DNA from: Steroidobacter gossypii
GTDB lineage: Bacteria; Pseudomonadota; Gammaproteobacteria; Steroidobacterales; Steroidobacteraceae
Assembly: GCF_016801985.1 (NCBI RefSeq)
Contig: NZ_JAEVLS010000005.1
Span: forward strand, 124,001 to 188,000
Direction: 5' to 3'
Length of the DNA stretch: 64,000 nucleotides
Made by a program: the position numbers and the translations under genes
Part shown: one piece after another, positions 9,267-18,340 of the stretch
How positions within the stretch are numbered: the stretch's first letter is position 1
How the letters are laid out: the number at the start of each line of letters is the position of its first letter
The notes under the pieces: model-generated
What the model was told of the DNA's origin: nothing
What the model saw: the letters and a program-made list of their open reading frames with translations, nothing else
The model's database searches: none

Positions 9267-9524
9267 ACCGACCTCCACTCGATCCCCACGGAATCTCGAT
9301 TCACTACCTATACGGCAGCCGGTTGACGTCTGGCTGACCGGAAGCTGACCGCATGCTGACGCGCGAGCATTAGCTGAACGCCCGCACGGGACCGCGTTTA
9401 TGACGGTCACGCGCGAGCACTGTCAATAACAGCCCAATCAAATCGACTGCATCCGACGACAGGCACATTGCCGAATATCGTCGCTAAGGAGCAGTCGCTC
9501 TCCCACCGACAGGATTCATTGCAG

Positions 9525-9752
9525 ATGCCCAAAGACAGGCGATCGACGAGAGCAGCGGCGGCATGGTCGGCGGTCGCGGTGACGACCACCTTGCTGGCCG
9601 TGGCGCTGATCGACGCTCCGAATCCCAGTGCCGCCACCGGCAATCTCGTCAGCACGGCGATGCAGCCCAGGCTGTCTTATGCCCCGAGCACGGCGCCTCG
9701 CGCGCTGGTGAATCCGGGATCGATCTCGAACTCGAACTCCGGTCGTCACTGA
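9525..9752 (+). CDS. Small predicted membrane or secreted protein
   Basis: 75 residues, not recognised. A basic start (MPKDRRSTR) leads into one hydrophobic segment (about 12-28, AWSAVAVTTTLLAVALI) and a polar Ser/Asn-rich tail. This would fit a single-span or secreted peptide. An AGGA lies about 11 bases before ATG 9525. In support of a real transcription unit, a strong intrinsic terminator follows 20 bases after the stop. An in-frame start at 9468 would add 19 residues. The protein has no recognisable family, so it could still be spurious. Confidence 0.45.
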   Translation: MPKDRRSTRAAAAWSAVAVTTTLLAVALIDAPNPSAATGNLVSTAMQPRLSYAPSTAPRALVNPGSISNSNSGRH

Positions 9753-9771
9753 CCCAACTTGCTTTCCCGGA

Positions 9772-9810
9772 AGCCATCGTCGCGGGGCTCGCGGCGGTGG
9801 CTCTTTTTTT
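9772..9810 (+). terminator. Strong intrinsic terminator
   Basis: Arms 9772-9783 and 9791-9802 pair over 12 bases (two G-U pairs), with a 7-base loop. They are followed by seven T residues at 9804-9810. It would end transcription coming from the small gene at 9525 and insulate the following hydrolase gene. Confidence 0.85.
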
Positions 9811-9870
9811 GCGCATGGTCAGTAGAATCCCGGGTCCGTTCATCTTCGGGACGCCACAAAAGGACTCTCA

Positions 9871-11184
9871 ATGCGCACGCCCCCACTGACGACCAGGTTG
9901 CTGAGCGCCACCTTGCTGGCCCTGCTCAGCACTGCAAGCCTCGCCGATAGACCGCAGCAGCCCGAAAGCTGGACTGCCTCGAACGGCGCCGGCGCGCAAA
10001 TCTCCGCCGCCACCAGCATTTCCAAAGAGCGACTGGCCCGCATCGACGCGCTGATGAAGCAGTATGTCGACGACAACCTGATCGCAGGCGCCGTCGCTTT
10101 GATCCTGCAGAACGGCCAGCCCGTGTACGAGCACGCCGAAGGCTGGGCTGACAAGGAAGCCGGCACGCGCATGACCACGGACACCATCTTTCGGATCGCC
10201 TCGCAGACCAAGGCGCTCACCAGCGCGGCCGTCCTGCAGTTGCAGGAGCAAGGCAAGCTGGTGGTCACCGATCCGGTGAGCAAGTACATCCCCGAGTTCG
10301 CCAAGACCACGGTGTACGACAAGGACAAAGGCGCAGCCGTGCCTGCCACGCGCGCCATCACGTTGCGCGACTTGCTGACACATTCGGCCGGCATCTCCTA
10401 CGGCACGCAACCCGAGATCGCATCGCTGTATGCGGAAAAAAATCTCGGCCCCAAGGCCGGCATGGGCTGGTACACCGCCGATAAAAACGAAGCGACCTGC
10501 ACGACCATGGCGCGACTCGCATCGTTGCCGTTCGTCGCGCAACCCGGCGCCGAATTCGTGTATGGCTATAACACCGATATCCTCGGCTGCGTGGTCGAGC
10601 GTGCCTCGGGCATGCCGTTGGATGAATATTTCCGTACTCACATCACACAGCCGCTGGGCATGCGAGACACGCACTTCTTCCTGCCCAAAGAACAGCGGCG
10701 CCGGCTCGCAGCTGTTTACTACACAGGCGCGAACGGCAAGATCGCACGCGCCGCTGACGACGCGAAAGGCCAGGGTGACTATGTGGATGGCCCACGCAAG
10801 AACTTCGCGGGCGGCGCGGGCCTGCTATCGACCGCGCGCGATTACGCACGTTTTCTTGAAGCCATTCGCAATGGCGGCGCGCTGGGCAACGCGCGCATCC
10901 TGTCACCGCGCAGTGTCGCTCTCATGACCACGGATCAAGTTGGCGATATCTACAAGCCACGAATGGGCTTTGGCTTCGGCTTCGAAGTGGTGGAAGAATT
11001 CGGCGCGGTCGGTTTGGAAGCGCCGGGCAGCTTCGGCTGGGGCGGCGCCTACGGCACCAGCTATCGCGTCGATCCCACCTCGGGTCTGGTGGTGGTGTTG
11101 ATGATTCAGCTCATGCCGAATGGCACCGACTTCCGCGAGAAGTTCGCGAACCTGGTGTACCAGTCGCTGCTGCCCAGCGAATAA
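9871..11184 (+). CDS. Secreted serine hydrolase of the class C beta-lactamase/esterase fold
   Basis: 437 residues with an N-terminal signal peptide (LLSATLLALLSTASLA). The penicillin-binding/beta-lactamase fold is shown by the SxxK nucleophile motif S111-Q-T-K114 in FRIASQTKALTS, the tyrosine motif GYNTD around Y233, and the C-terminal FGWGGAYGTSYRVDP segment where the third motif sits. Many such proteins are esterases, D-aminopeptidases or 6-aminohexanoate hydrolases rather than true beta-lactamases, and the sequence does not decide between them. Periplasmic. The convergent epimerase gene follows after ten bases. Confidence 0.85.
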   Translation: MRTPPLTTRLLSATLLALLSTASLADRPQQPESWTASNGAGAQISAATSISKERLARIDALMKQYVDDNLIAGAVALILQNGQPVYEHAEGWADKEAGTRMTTDTIFRIASQTKALTSAAVLQLQEQGKLVVTDPVSKYIPEFAKTTVYDKDKGAAVPATRAITLRDLLTHSAGISYGTQPEIASLYAEKNLGPKAGMGWYTADKNEATCTTMARLASLPFVAQPGAEFVYGYNTDILGCVVERASGMPLDEYFRTHITQPLGMRDTHFFLPKEQRRRLAAVYYTGANGKIARAADDAKGQGDYVDGPRKNFAGGAGLLSTARDYARFLEAIRNGGALGNARILSPRSVALMTTDQVGDIYKPRMGFGFGFEVVEEFGAVGLEAPGSFGWGGAYGTSYRVDPTSGLVVVLMIQLMPNGTDFREKFANLVYQSLLPSE

Positions 11185-11194
11185 TCGCTCGAGG

Positions 11195-12250
11195 CTAGTA
11201 ATCGCTCGGAAAGAGCGCAATCAACGAAATCGCCACACAGGCCTGCGCCAGCGTGGCGGGGTTTCTTTCCTGCCGCAACGCGCCCAGCGTTGCGGCAAAC
11301 CCCTCGGCGAGATCGACCTTGGGCTGCCAACCCAGCAGCGCCTGCGCCTGCCTGGAATCGAACGCTGCGTCGTTCAAATAAAAATCCATGCGCCGACGAT
11401 AAATCGGCGGTTTGATCTTCAGCATCTTGCACGTGTCCTCGACCACCGCGGCCAGCGCCAGCATCGGCCCCAGCGGCAGACTCGGCCCGAACGCGGAGCG
11501 ATTCGCGACCTGCGCGATGGTTTCTAACATTTCCCGCAGCGGCACCGCCTTCGGTCCCGCGACGATCAACTCACGATTGGCCGCCAGCGGCGCCGTGCAT
11601 GCACGCAGGAAAGCATCGGCCAGATCGGTGACATAGATCATGTGGCGACGGCCCTCGCCACGACCGAACAACGGGAAGCGCCCCTTGGCCACCGAGCGAA
11701 ACAGTTTCAGCAAGCGCTCGTCGCGCGGACCGTACACCGCCGTGGGTCGCAGGATGACGTATTCCATGCCGGCGTCACCGGCGATCTTCCGCACGCGTTC
11801 GTCGGCCGCAAGCTTGCTGCGCTCGTAGCTGTTCCAGGGTCGGATGGGTGTTTGCTCGTCGATTGTGCCCGGCACGCGCTGACCGTAGATGCCAGCAGTG
11901 CCACAGTGAACGAAGCGTTTGACGCCAGCGGCAACTGCGGCCTCGACCACGTGGGTGGTCCCCTGAACATTCATGCGCTCGAAGTATGCCTCGTCGGCGC
12001 CCGACTCGCGGAACGCGGCGGCGAAGTGACAAACGCAATCCACGCCAGTCATCGCGCCGGCGAATGTTTCAGGCTTCAGAATGTCACCGCGCTGTAATCG
12101 CGCGCCGCGCGCGCTCAAACGCGAAATCTCGTCGCTATGCTTCGGTCCGTTGCTGCGATACAGGCCGAGCACTTCATGCCCCTCCGCCAAGGCACGCTCG
12201 ACGAAGTGCGCTCCGATGAATCCGGTAGCGCCAGTCACGAACATCCGCAT
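11195..12250 (-). CDS. NAD-dependent epimerase/dehydratase (extended SDR)
   Basis: 351 residues. The N-terminal Rossmann motif is GATGFIGAHF at about 7-16, and the catalytic YxxxK is present as YERSKLAADE at about 140. VILRPTAVYGPRD follows, the usual extended-SDR block after the active site. It is closest in style to 3-beta-hydroxysteroid dehydrogenase/isomerase or dihydroflavonol-reductase-like SDRs. The substrate (sterol, sugar nucleotide or other) is not determined. Start is ATG 12250, with a second in-frame ATG two codons later. Confidence 0.88.
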   Translation of the reverse strand: MRMFVTGATGFIGAHFVERALAEGHEVLGLYRSNGPKHSDEISRLSARGARLQRGDILKPETFAGAMTGVDCVCHFAAAFRESGADEAYFERMNVQGTTHVVEAAVAAGVKRFVHCGTAGIYGQRVPGTIDEQTPIRPWNSYERSKLAADERVRKIAGDAGMEYVILRPTAVYGPRDERLLKLFRSVAKGRFPLFGRGEGRRHMIYVTDLADAFLRACTAPLAANRELIVAGPKAVPLREMLETIAQVANRSAFGPSLPLGPMLALAAVVEDTCKMLKIKPPIYRRRMDFYLNDAAFDSRQAQALLGWQPKVDLAEGFAATLGALRQERNPATLAQACVAISLIALFPSDY

Positions 12251-12450
12251 ATATGGCCGCCGATATTGTTAGAAACGCGTTTGCAAGATTTATACGCGAC
12301 AGACCCCAATGCACGAGCGGGCCGGTTCGTTCCCTGCGCTCGAAAATATTTGTGCACACACAGGGCGCACTGCGCAAAGCAACATCGGCGTTGCTATTTG
12401 ATCAGAAGCGGTTTACATCCCTTGTCAGGCCCACCGCTTGGGAGTGAGTT

Positions 12451-14964
12451 ATGGACAACAACAACGGTTCTCACACCTTTTCCCGCGCCTCGCTGTCGGT
12501 GTTATCGGTGTTGCTTGCCAGCACCGCGCCGGCCCAGGAAGCCAATCAGCAGGGCAGCCAGAACGCCGCCGACATGGAACGGATCATCGTCACCGGCACT
12601 CGCGTCGCGAACCGCTCGGCCCTGGACACCGCGGTGCCGGTCGATGTGGTCAGCGGCGAACAGTTGGAGAACCTGGGTGTCACCGAAGTGAGTCAGGCGC
12701 TGTCGGTGACCGTGCCGTCCTTCAACTTTCCGCGGCCGGGCCTGGCCGACGGCACCGACACCGTGCGGCCGGCCACGTTGCGCGGCCTCGCTCCCGATCA
12801 GACGCTGGTGCTGGTGAATGGCAAACGTCGCCATCAGGCGGCCCTGGTCAACATCAACAACAGCATCGGCCGCGGCTCCACGGCGGTCGATTTGAACACC
12901 ATCCCGAATGCCATCATTCAATCCGTGGAAGTATTACGCGACGGCGCCTCGGCGCAGTACGGCTCGGACGCCATCGCCGGCGTCATCAACCTGCGACTCA
13001 AGACCGATGCGGACGGCGGTGACGCCGGGGTCACCTACGGCTGGCGTGAAACCAGCTACGACGTGCTGGTTCGGCCGATTCCGGCGCCCAATCCCACGTG
13101 GTCCGCGCCGTCGCGACTCAGTCGTGATCTGAGCGACGGCGAAACATTGACCGTGTCGGCCTGGAAGGGCCTGCCCATTGGCTCCACCGGCTCGGTGGTG
13201 ATCGCGGCCGAATACAAAGATCAGGAGCATACCGAGCGCGGCGGCTACGATACCCGCCAGCAGTATCCGCTGGTGAACGGCCAATATGATCCGCGCGAGC
13301 TCACTTTCGATCGTTTCAATTCCTGGTACGGCGAGCCGGAGATGGAGCAGAAGACGCTGTTCGTCAACGCCGAATACGAAGTGGCCAGCGGCGCGACCGT
13401 GTATGGCTGGGCGAGCTATCAGGATCGCGACGCGCTGTCGGCGGGCTTCTATCGCATCGCCAGCGACGTTCGCAACACCATCGAAATCTATCCGGACGGC
13501 TTCCTGCCGTTGATCGCGCCGGAAGTGATCGACCTGTCGGCCGCATTCGGCGCGACCTGGCGCCTGGGCGAATGGAACATGGATTCTTCGCTGAGCTACG
13601 GCCGCAACGAGATGGATTATCGGATCCGCAATACGCTGAACCGCTCGCTTGGCCCGGCCAGCAAAACGACCTTCGACTCCGGCGGCTTCGACTACGACCA
13701 GTTGACCCTGAACGTTTCCGGCGTGCGCACCGTGGATGTCGGCCTGGCCTCACCGCTCAACATCGCCATCGGCGTGGAAGCGCGTCGAGAAACATTCGGC
13801 ATCGACGCAGGCGAGCCCGACTCGTATCGCAATGGCGGCGTGCGCCTGCCGGACGGCTCGCCAACACAGTCGGGCGCGCAGGTCTTCCCGGGGTTCCGTC
13901 CCGAGAACGAAGTCGACGAAGACCGCACCGCTGTCGGCGCGTACATCGACCTGGAAGCCAATCTGACGCAACAGTTGCTCGCATCGGTGGCGTTGCGTGG
14001 CGAGAGCTATTCGGACTTCGGCGAGAATCTCGCCGGCAAGCTCTCGCTGCGTTATGACTTCACCGAACAATTCGCCTTGCGCGCGTCGGTACAAAACGGC
14101 TTCAAAGCGCCGTCGTTGCAACAGCAGTACTTCTCGACCACCTCGACCAACTTCATCGGCGGCATCCCGTTCGATATCGCCACCTTTCCGGTGAACGATC
14201 CGGCCGCCATCGCTCTGGGCGCGCAGCCGCTCGACGCCGAAGAATCGTTGAACTATTCGCTGGGCGCGGTGGCCCGGATCGGCGATCTCACGCTCACCAT
14301 CGACGCGTATCGGATCGACATCGACGACCGCATCGTGCTGTCGGAAAACCTCACCTCCGGCGATGTCATCAACTATCTGACCAGCCTCGGCTTCATCGGC
14401 ATCGGCGGCGGCCGCTTTTTCATCAACGGCGTGGACACCGAAACCGAAGGCGTGGACGTGGTGCTGACCTACCCGCTTACCACCGACGCGCTGGGTCGCT
14501 TCGACTTCACCTTGACGGCAAACTACAACTCCACGGATGTCACCAGAGTACCGACAACGCCCCAGCTGTCGGCGCTGCCGACCCCGCCGGTGCTGTTCAA
14601 CCGCTTCAACGTATTGAGCTACGAGGAAGGCACGCCGGAAGATAAATACGCGGCAGCCATCAACTGGACGCTCGGTGGCTGGGGCGCCACGCTGCGCGCG
14701 ACGCGCTATGGCGAAGTGTTGTCGCCCGATCCGAATCCGGCTCTGGACGTGGTGCTGTCGCCCACTACTTTGGTCGACGTCGAAGCGCGCCTGTCAGTCA
14801 CCGACCACATCAAGGTGGCGATCGGCGCCGACAATGTCACCGACGAGTATCCGGATCCGCTGCCGCCGGCGAACAATCTCACCGGCACGCAGTCGTTCTC
14901 CAACTACTCGGCGTTCGGCCGCTCCGGACGTTTTGTTTATGGGCGTCTGACGTACAGCTTCTAA
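12451..14964 (+). CDS. TonB-dependent outer-membrane receptor
   Basis: 837 residues. A signal peptide (about 1-29) is followed by a TonB-box-like ERIIVTGTRV at about 44, then the plug domain (about 60-175). The plug contains LRGLAPDQTLVLVNGKRRH and SVEVLRDGASAQYGSDAIAGVIN, both hallmark blocks. The remaining ~650 residues are beta-barrel strands, ending in the C-terminal FVYGRLTYSF with a terminal Phe. It imports a large or scarce substrate using the TonB-ExbBD complex. No FecR or sigma factor is adjacent, so regulation is probably local. The ligand is unknown, since the next genes are not an obvious pathway. Confidence 0.95.
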   Translation: MDNNNGSHTFSRASLSVLSVLLASTAPAQEANQQGSQNAADMERIIVTGTRVANRSALDTAVPVDVVSGEQLENLGVTEVSQALSVTVPSFNFPRPGLADGTDTVRPATLRGLAPDQTLVLVNGKRRHQAALVNINNSIGRGSTAVDLNTIPNAIIQSVEVLRDGASAQYGSDAIAGVINLRLKTDADGGDAGVTYGWRETSYDVLVRPIPAPNPTWSAPSRLSRDLSDGETLTVSAWKGLPIGSTGSVVIAAEYKDQEHTERGGYDTRQQYPLVNGQYDPRELTFDRFNSWYGEPEMEQKTLFVNAEYEVASGATVYGWASYQDRDALSAGFYRIASDVRNTIEIYPDGFLPLIAPEVIDLSAAFGATWRLGEWNMDSSLSYGRNEMDYRIRNTLNRSLGPASKTTFDSGGFDYDQLTLNVSGVRTVDVGLASPLNIAIGVEARRETFGIDAGEPDSYRNGGVRLPDGSPTQSGAQVFPGFRPENEVDEDRTAVGAYIDLEANLTQQLLASVALRGESYSDFGENLAGKLSLRYDFTEQFALRASVQNGFKAPSLQQQYFSTTSTNFIGGIPFDIATFPVNDPAAIALGAQPLDAEESLNYSLGAVARIGDLTLTIDAYRIDIDDRIVLSENLTSGDVINYLTSLGFIGIGGGRFFINGVDTETEGVDVVLTYPLTTDALGRFDFTLTANYNSTDVTRVPTTPQLSALPTPPVLFNRFNVLSYEEGTPEDKYAAAINWTLGGWGATLRATRYGEVLSPDPNPALDVVLSPTTLVDVEARLSVTDHIKVAIGADNVTDEYPDPLPPANNLTGTQSFSNYSAFGRSGRFVYGRLTYSF

Positions 14965-14972
14965 CTGGAGCT

Positions 14973-15590
14973 CTAACGGGTCGCCACTGCGACGGCTGCG
15001 CAGGCCATCGCGGCGCCTGTGCCGCGATTGATTCTGCGTACCGCCGTGGCGCTCTTGAACACCTGCCGAGCGCGGGCGGCGAGCAAGACGTACGCGCCAA
15101 GCGTCAGCGGCAACAGAATCGAGATGGCCACGACCATTTCGACAAAGCCCAGCAACGTCAGTTGCTCCAAGGACACGACCGTGGGCAACAGCGCCAGGAA
15201 AAACACCATGGTCTTGGGATTGGCGAGCGTCAGCGCCAGGCTGCCAAGGAACAGCTGGAACGGCTTCTGACCGCGATCCAGATCGGGCGCCTGATCGGCC
15301 GCTACGGCCGGCGCGGTCCACAGCTTGTAGGCCAGAAACAGCAAGTATGCTGCGCCCGCGTACTTCACCACGACGAACACGGCCTGCGCACTCTGCGCCA
15401 GGGCGGCGAGCCCGGTCGCTGCAAATGCAAACCAGATGAGATCGCCGACCAGAAAGCCCGCGATGAACGCCGGCGCGCCACGCGTACCGTTCGCCAGCGA
15501 TCGTGCGATGACCGCGGCGACACCCGGGCCCGGCGAAGCCACGGCAAGACAATAGACCGCGCAAAAAACCAGAAGCCCATACAAAGACAT
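14973..15590 (-). CDS. LysE/RhtB-family amino-acid exporter
   Basis: 205 residues with about six transmembrane segments. It begins with the family pattern LLVFCAVYCLAVASPGPGVAAVIARSLANGTRGAP, where the PGP after the first helix is diagnostic. It exports amino acids or their derivatives across the inner membrane. GGCAGGAGG lies seven bases before ATG 15590, which fixes the start. It converges with the TonB receptor with eight bases between the stops. Confidence 0.92.
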   Translation of the reverse strand: MSLYGLLVFCAVYCLAVASPGPGVAAVIARSLANGTRGAPAFIAGFLVGDLIWFAFAATGLAALAQSAQAVFVVVKYAGAAYLLFLAYKLWTAPAVAADQAPDLDRGQKPFQLFLGSLALTLANPKTMVFFLALLPTVVSLEQLTLLGFVEMVVAISILLPLTLGAYVLLAARARQVFKSATAVRRINRGTGAAMACAAVAVATR

Positions 15591-15906
15591 ATCGCGCCTC
15601 CTGCCAGGTTCGAGTCATCCAGATGTCGATTCATCCCGGATGCGAGTCCTCCATGCGCAGGAGGATTCACACAGCCATTTCGCGGTGAGCATACCAAATG
15701 ATCGCCGCGCTCACTCGCCGGGCCACTCGACACCGATGTAGCGCAGATGATCTTTTCAGTTGTGTAACAGCGCGGCTCTCGGATATCCGTGGTGACTGCG
15801 CTGCCCAGCGGGGAATACTCTTTTGCTTGCGGGTGGCGCGAGCTGACGACTCACTCGCAGGTACGCGAGCTTCGCGTCATCTCATGGAGTCACGGGGGGA
15901 ACGATC
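15591..15906. other. 316-base divergent intergenic region
   Basis: It separates the exporter gene (minus) from the small lipoprotein gene (plus) and must hold both promoters. I see an inverted repeat with CCTCC and GGAGG arms at about 15643-15665 that could sequester a purine-rich site in the exporter leader, and an AGGGGGAACG-like stretch just before 15907. I could not place promoter boxes with confidence, and no gene is convincing here. Confidence 0.4.
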
Positions 15907-16410
15907 ATGAACACTGTGGCTGGTTACTCAAGGACGATGCTGACGCTGGGAGCATTGCTCGGCGTCACGCTAGGAGGCTGCGGTAGCAACGGCAACGACA
16001 GATTGCCCAAGGCGGTGGTCCAATCGTTCGAGCAGTGCTTCAACGCCGACGATCTGGACAAGTGCGTGAATCTGTTCGATGACGACGCACAGATCCTGCC
16101 CGAGCGGGGCCCGGCCGTGGCCGGCCGCGAGGGCATCGAAGCGTTTCTGAAGGATCAGATGACGCCGGTGGTGTCCTTCAACACCGAGTCCGACATGAGC
16201 CTGGTGAGAAACGATATCGCCATCGAGCAAGGGCACTACAAGGTTCGCGACGTACGGCGCGGCTCGGACGTCGAGGAAGGCAAGTACATGCACGTCTGGC
16301 GCAATCGCAATGGCGATTGGAAGCTATATCGGGTGATGTACAACACCGACGTAGCGCCGGACACCGCAGTGTCCGTCGCCGCTGCTGACCAGGAGAGCGA
16401 GCCCGGCTGA
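15907..16410 (+). CDS. NTF2/SnoaL-fold lipoprotein of unknown function
   Basis: 167 residues. The N-terminal signal ends in the lipobox LGGC (Cys near residue 22), so it is a lipoprotein. The body looks like the NTF2-like cone fold seen in SnoaL and DUF4440 proteins: VVQSFEQCFNADDLDKCVNLFDDDA, VAGREGIEAFL, GHYKV and a final HVWRNRNGDWKLYRVMY strand pair. Such domains bind small ligands or act as isomerases. Here no catalytic residues are identifiable. It stands alone between divergent and convergent neighbours. Confidence 0.75.
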   Translation: MNTVAGYSRTMLTLGALLGVTLGGCGSNGNDRLPKAVVQSFEQCFNADDLDKCVNLFDDDAQILPERGPAVAGREGIEAFLKDQMTPVVSFNTESDMSLVRNDIAIEQGHYKVRDVRRGSDVEEGKYMHVWRNRNGDWKLYRVMYNTDVAPDTAVSVAAADQESEPG

Positions 16411-16425
16411 GCGCCCGGCCCGCCG

Positions 16426-18192
16426 CTACATCGGGCCCGCTTCGAAGTCGCTGCGAACGTCGATCGAGGTGGTCCGGGACAATGGCTCGCCGTTGTGAAA
16501 GACGGCGGCTTTGATCACCGTTGTCTTCGGCACTTCGAGCACGTCCATATACACGGTGGATCGGCCGGTCGGCTCGGCGCCGTTCACGGTGTAGCGGATT
16601 TCTCCCAACGGCGCCTGCTTGGCGAGCTCGATCGAAACGCGATCGCCCGACTCGCCGCGCTTGATCGCCATCGCGCGAAACGCCGCGTCGCTGAAGCGGA
16701 CGCCGAGCCGCGAATAACGGCCCATCATGGTCACCAGGCGCTGCTGGAAATCCGCCCAGCGCTGCTCGGAGGGTGGCGTCCAGCCGATCTCGGCCAGAGC
16801 AGCGGCGCGCGGAAAAGTCAGCGACTCGATCTCCTGCTCGTTGCCATCCGTGCGCGTCCAGACGTTGGCGTGAACGCCGATCAAGCGGCTGCGATCCTGC
16901 GCCGACAACGCCGCGGGCGCGGGATCGAAGCGATACACCTCGGCGAGGCTGAGAAAATCGCCGGCCTTCGCGTACTGATTCGGCGCCGCCTGCGGACGAT
17001 CGAAACTCAGCAGGCTCGCCGAAGAAACGATCACGTCGTGCCCCGAGGCCACCGCGCCCAACGCGCCGTCGAGACCGTGCGCGGTCATGATCGTCGAGTC
17101 CGGCACGCCGCCGCCGAATATGCTGTCCCACCCGACGATGCGCCGGCCGTGCTTCTGCGTGAGCTGACCGATGCGCTCGAAGAAGTAACGTTGCACGCCC
17201 GCTTCGTTGACGATGCCCAGCTCACGCATGCGGGCTTGCACGCTGTTCGACTGCCGCCACGGGTCTTTGGGAACGTCGTCCGCGCCGATGTGAATGTAGG
17301 GGGCCGGAAACAATGCGGCCACCTGCGCGAACACGGCGTCGAAGAAAGCGAACGTTTCCTCTTCGATGTTATACAGGCTGCTCGCGCCGCCTGGCGCATC
17401 GGCGGCTCGCAACAAGGGATACGCCGTGACCGCGGCTTTGGCATGTCCCGGCATCTCCAGCCCCGGGACGACCATCACATTGCGAGTGGCCGCGTGCATC
17501 ACCACCTCGCGCACGTCCGCCTCGGAGTATGAGCTCAGGCCGCGGGTCAGCTTGGGATATTTCGGCACCTGCAGGCGCCAGGCCTGATCGTCGACCAGAT
17601 GCCAGTGCAGGACGTTGAGCTTGTGAAGCGCCATGACATCGATGTAGCGCTTGATGAACTCGACCGTCTGATACTGGCGCGCCGAGTCCAGCAGCAGCCC
17701 GCGCCAACGCAGGCGGGGTGCGTCATCGATGCGAACTGCCGGGATGCGTACTTCCGGCGCGACATACGAGTGCACGCTCGCCAGCTGCCACAACGTGACC
17801 GCGCCGTTGAATAGGCCACGGGCATCCGCGGCTGAGACCAGCGCCAGCCTGGACGTCACATCGATTTGATACGCTTCGGGGTCCGCGCTGCTGCCGCCTA
17901 GTGCAAAGACCACCGAGCGCTTGGGCGCGTCCTTGACGGTTCCGGGCACGATCACGGGGCGTACGCCGCGCGTGCGCTCCAATAATTCACCAAAATAGTG
18001 CGCCGTCGTCCGCGCCGGCTCGCCGCCTTCCCAGACGATCTGAGTCTGCGCTTCGAGGGTGAACGAGCCGCCCTGCGCAGTCACGCTGGCGGGCCACGGA
18101 ATGAGGGAAATCTCGGCAGGACGCTCGGCGGCGCCCGCGCCTGCGGCCAGGCAAAGCAATACCCAGAAAGCAGCGGTCAGTCTGCTCGTCAT
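16426..18192 (-). CDS. Glycoside hydrolase family 20 protein (beta-N-acetylhexosaminidase-like), exported
   Basis: 588 residues with a signal peptide (WVLLCLAAGAGA). An N-terminal beta domain (LIPWPASV...) is followed by the GH20 barrel from about residue 150: LDSARQYQTVEFIKRYIDVMALHKLNVLHWHLVDDQAWRL-type blocks, split by the usual motifs. A C-terminal beta module (ITYTVNGAEPTG region, about 520-588) resembles chitobiase C-terminal domains. The family releases terminal N-acetylhexosamines in the periplasm. The usual catalytic Asp-Glu pair reads Asp-Asp here (D305-D306 in HIGADDVPK), so activity is uncertain. Start 18192 is fixed by GGGAGGAAA just upstream. Confidence 0.88.
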   Translation of the reverse strand: MTSRLTAAFWVLLCLAAGAGAAERPAEISLIPWPASVTAQGGSFTLEAQTQIVWEGGEPARTTAHYFGELLERTRGVRPVIVPGTVKDAPKRSVVFALGGSSADPEAYQIDVTSRLALVSAADARGLFNGAVTLWQLASVHSYVAPEVRIPAVRIDDAPRLRWRGLLLDSARQYQTVEFIKRYIDVMALHKLNVLHWHLVDDQAWRLQVPKYPKLTRGLSSYSEADVREVVMHAATRNVMVVPGLEMPGHAKAAVTAYPLLRAADAPGGASSLYNIEEETFAFFDAVFAQVAALFPAPYIHIGADDVPKDPWRQSNSVQARMRELGIVNEAGVQRYFFERIGQLTQKHGRRIVGWDSIFGGGVPDSTIMTAHGLDGALGAVASGHDVIVSSASLLSFDRPQAAPNQYAKAGDFLSLAEVYRFDPAPAALSAQDRSRLIGVHANVWTRTDGNEQEIESLTFPRAAALAEIGWTPPSEQRWADFQQRLVTMMGRYSRLGVRFSDAAFRAMAIKRGESGDRVSIELAKQAPLGEIRYTVNGAEPTGRSTVYMDVLEVPKTTVIKAAVFHNGEPLSRTTSIDVRSDFEAGPM

Positions 18193-18340
18193 TATGTTTC
18201 CTCCCGACGTCATGCGCGTGCGCAAGCGTTCTGTTTCGCCAGCTACATGCAGGAGCCATGCCCGCTCCTCGATCTCACAATTCTTAGGTGGCGGCGCGGA
18301 CCTCTCTTGACTTAAATATCGGCAGCAAGGGGGATGAACA

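Noticed and set aside
9871-11184. A true beta-lactamase resistance gene
   Set aside because: The fold matches, but the motifs are equally those of esterases and peptidases, and there is no AmpR or similar regulator nearby.
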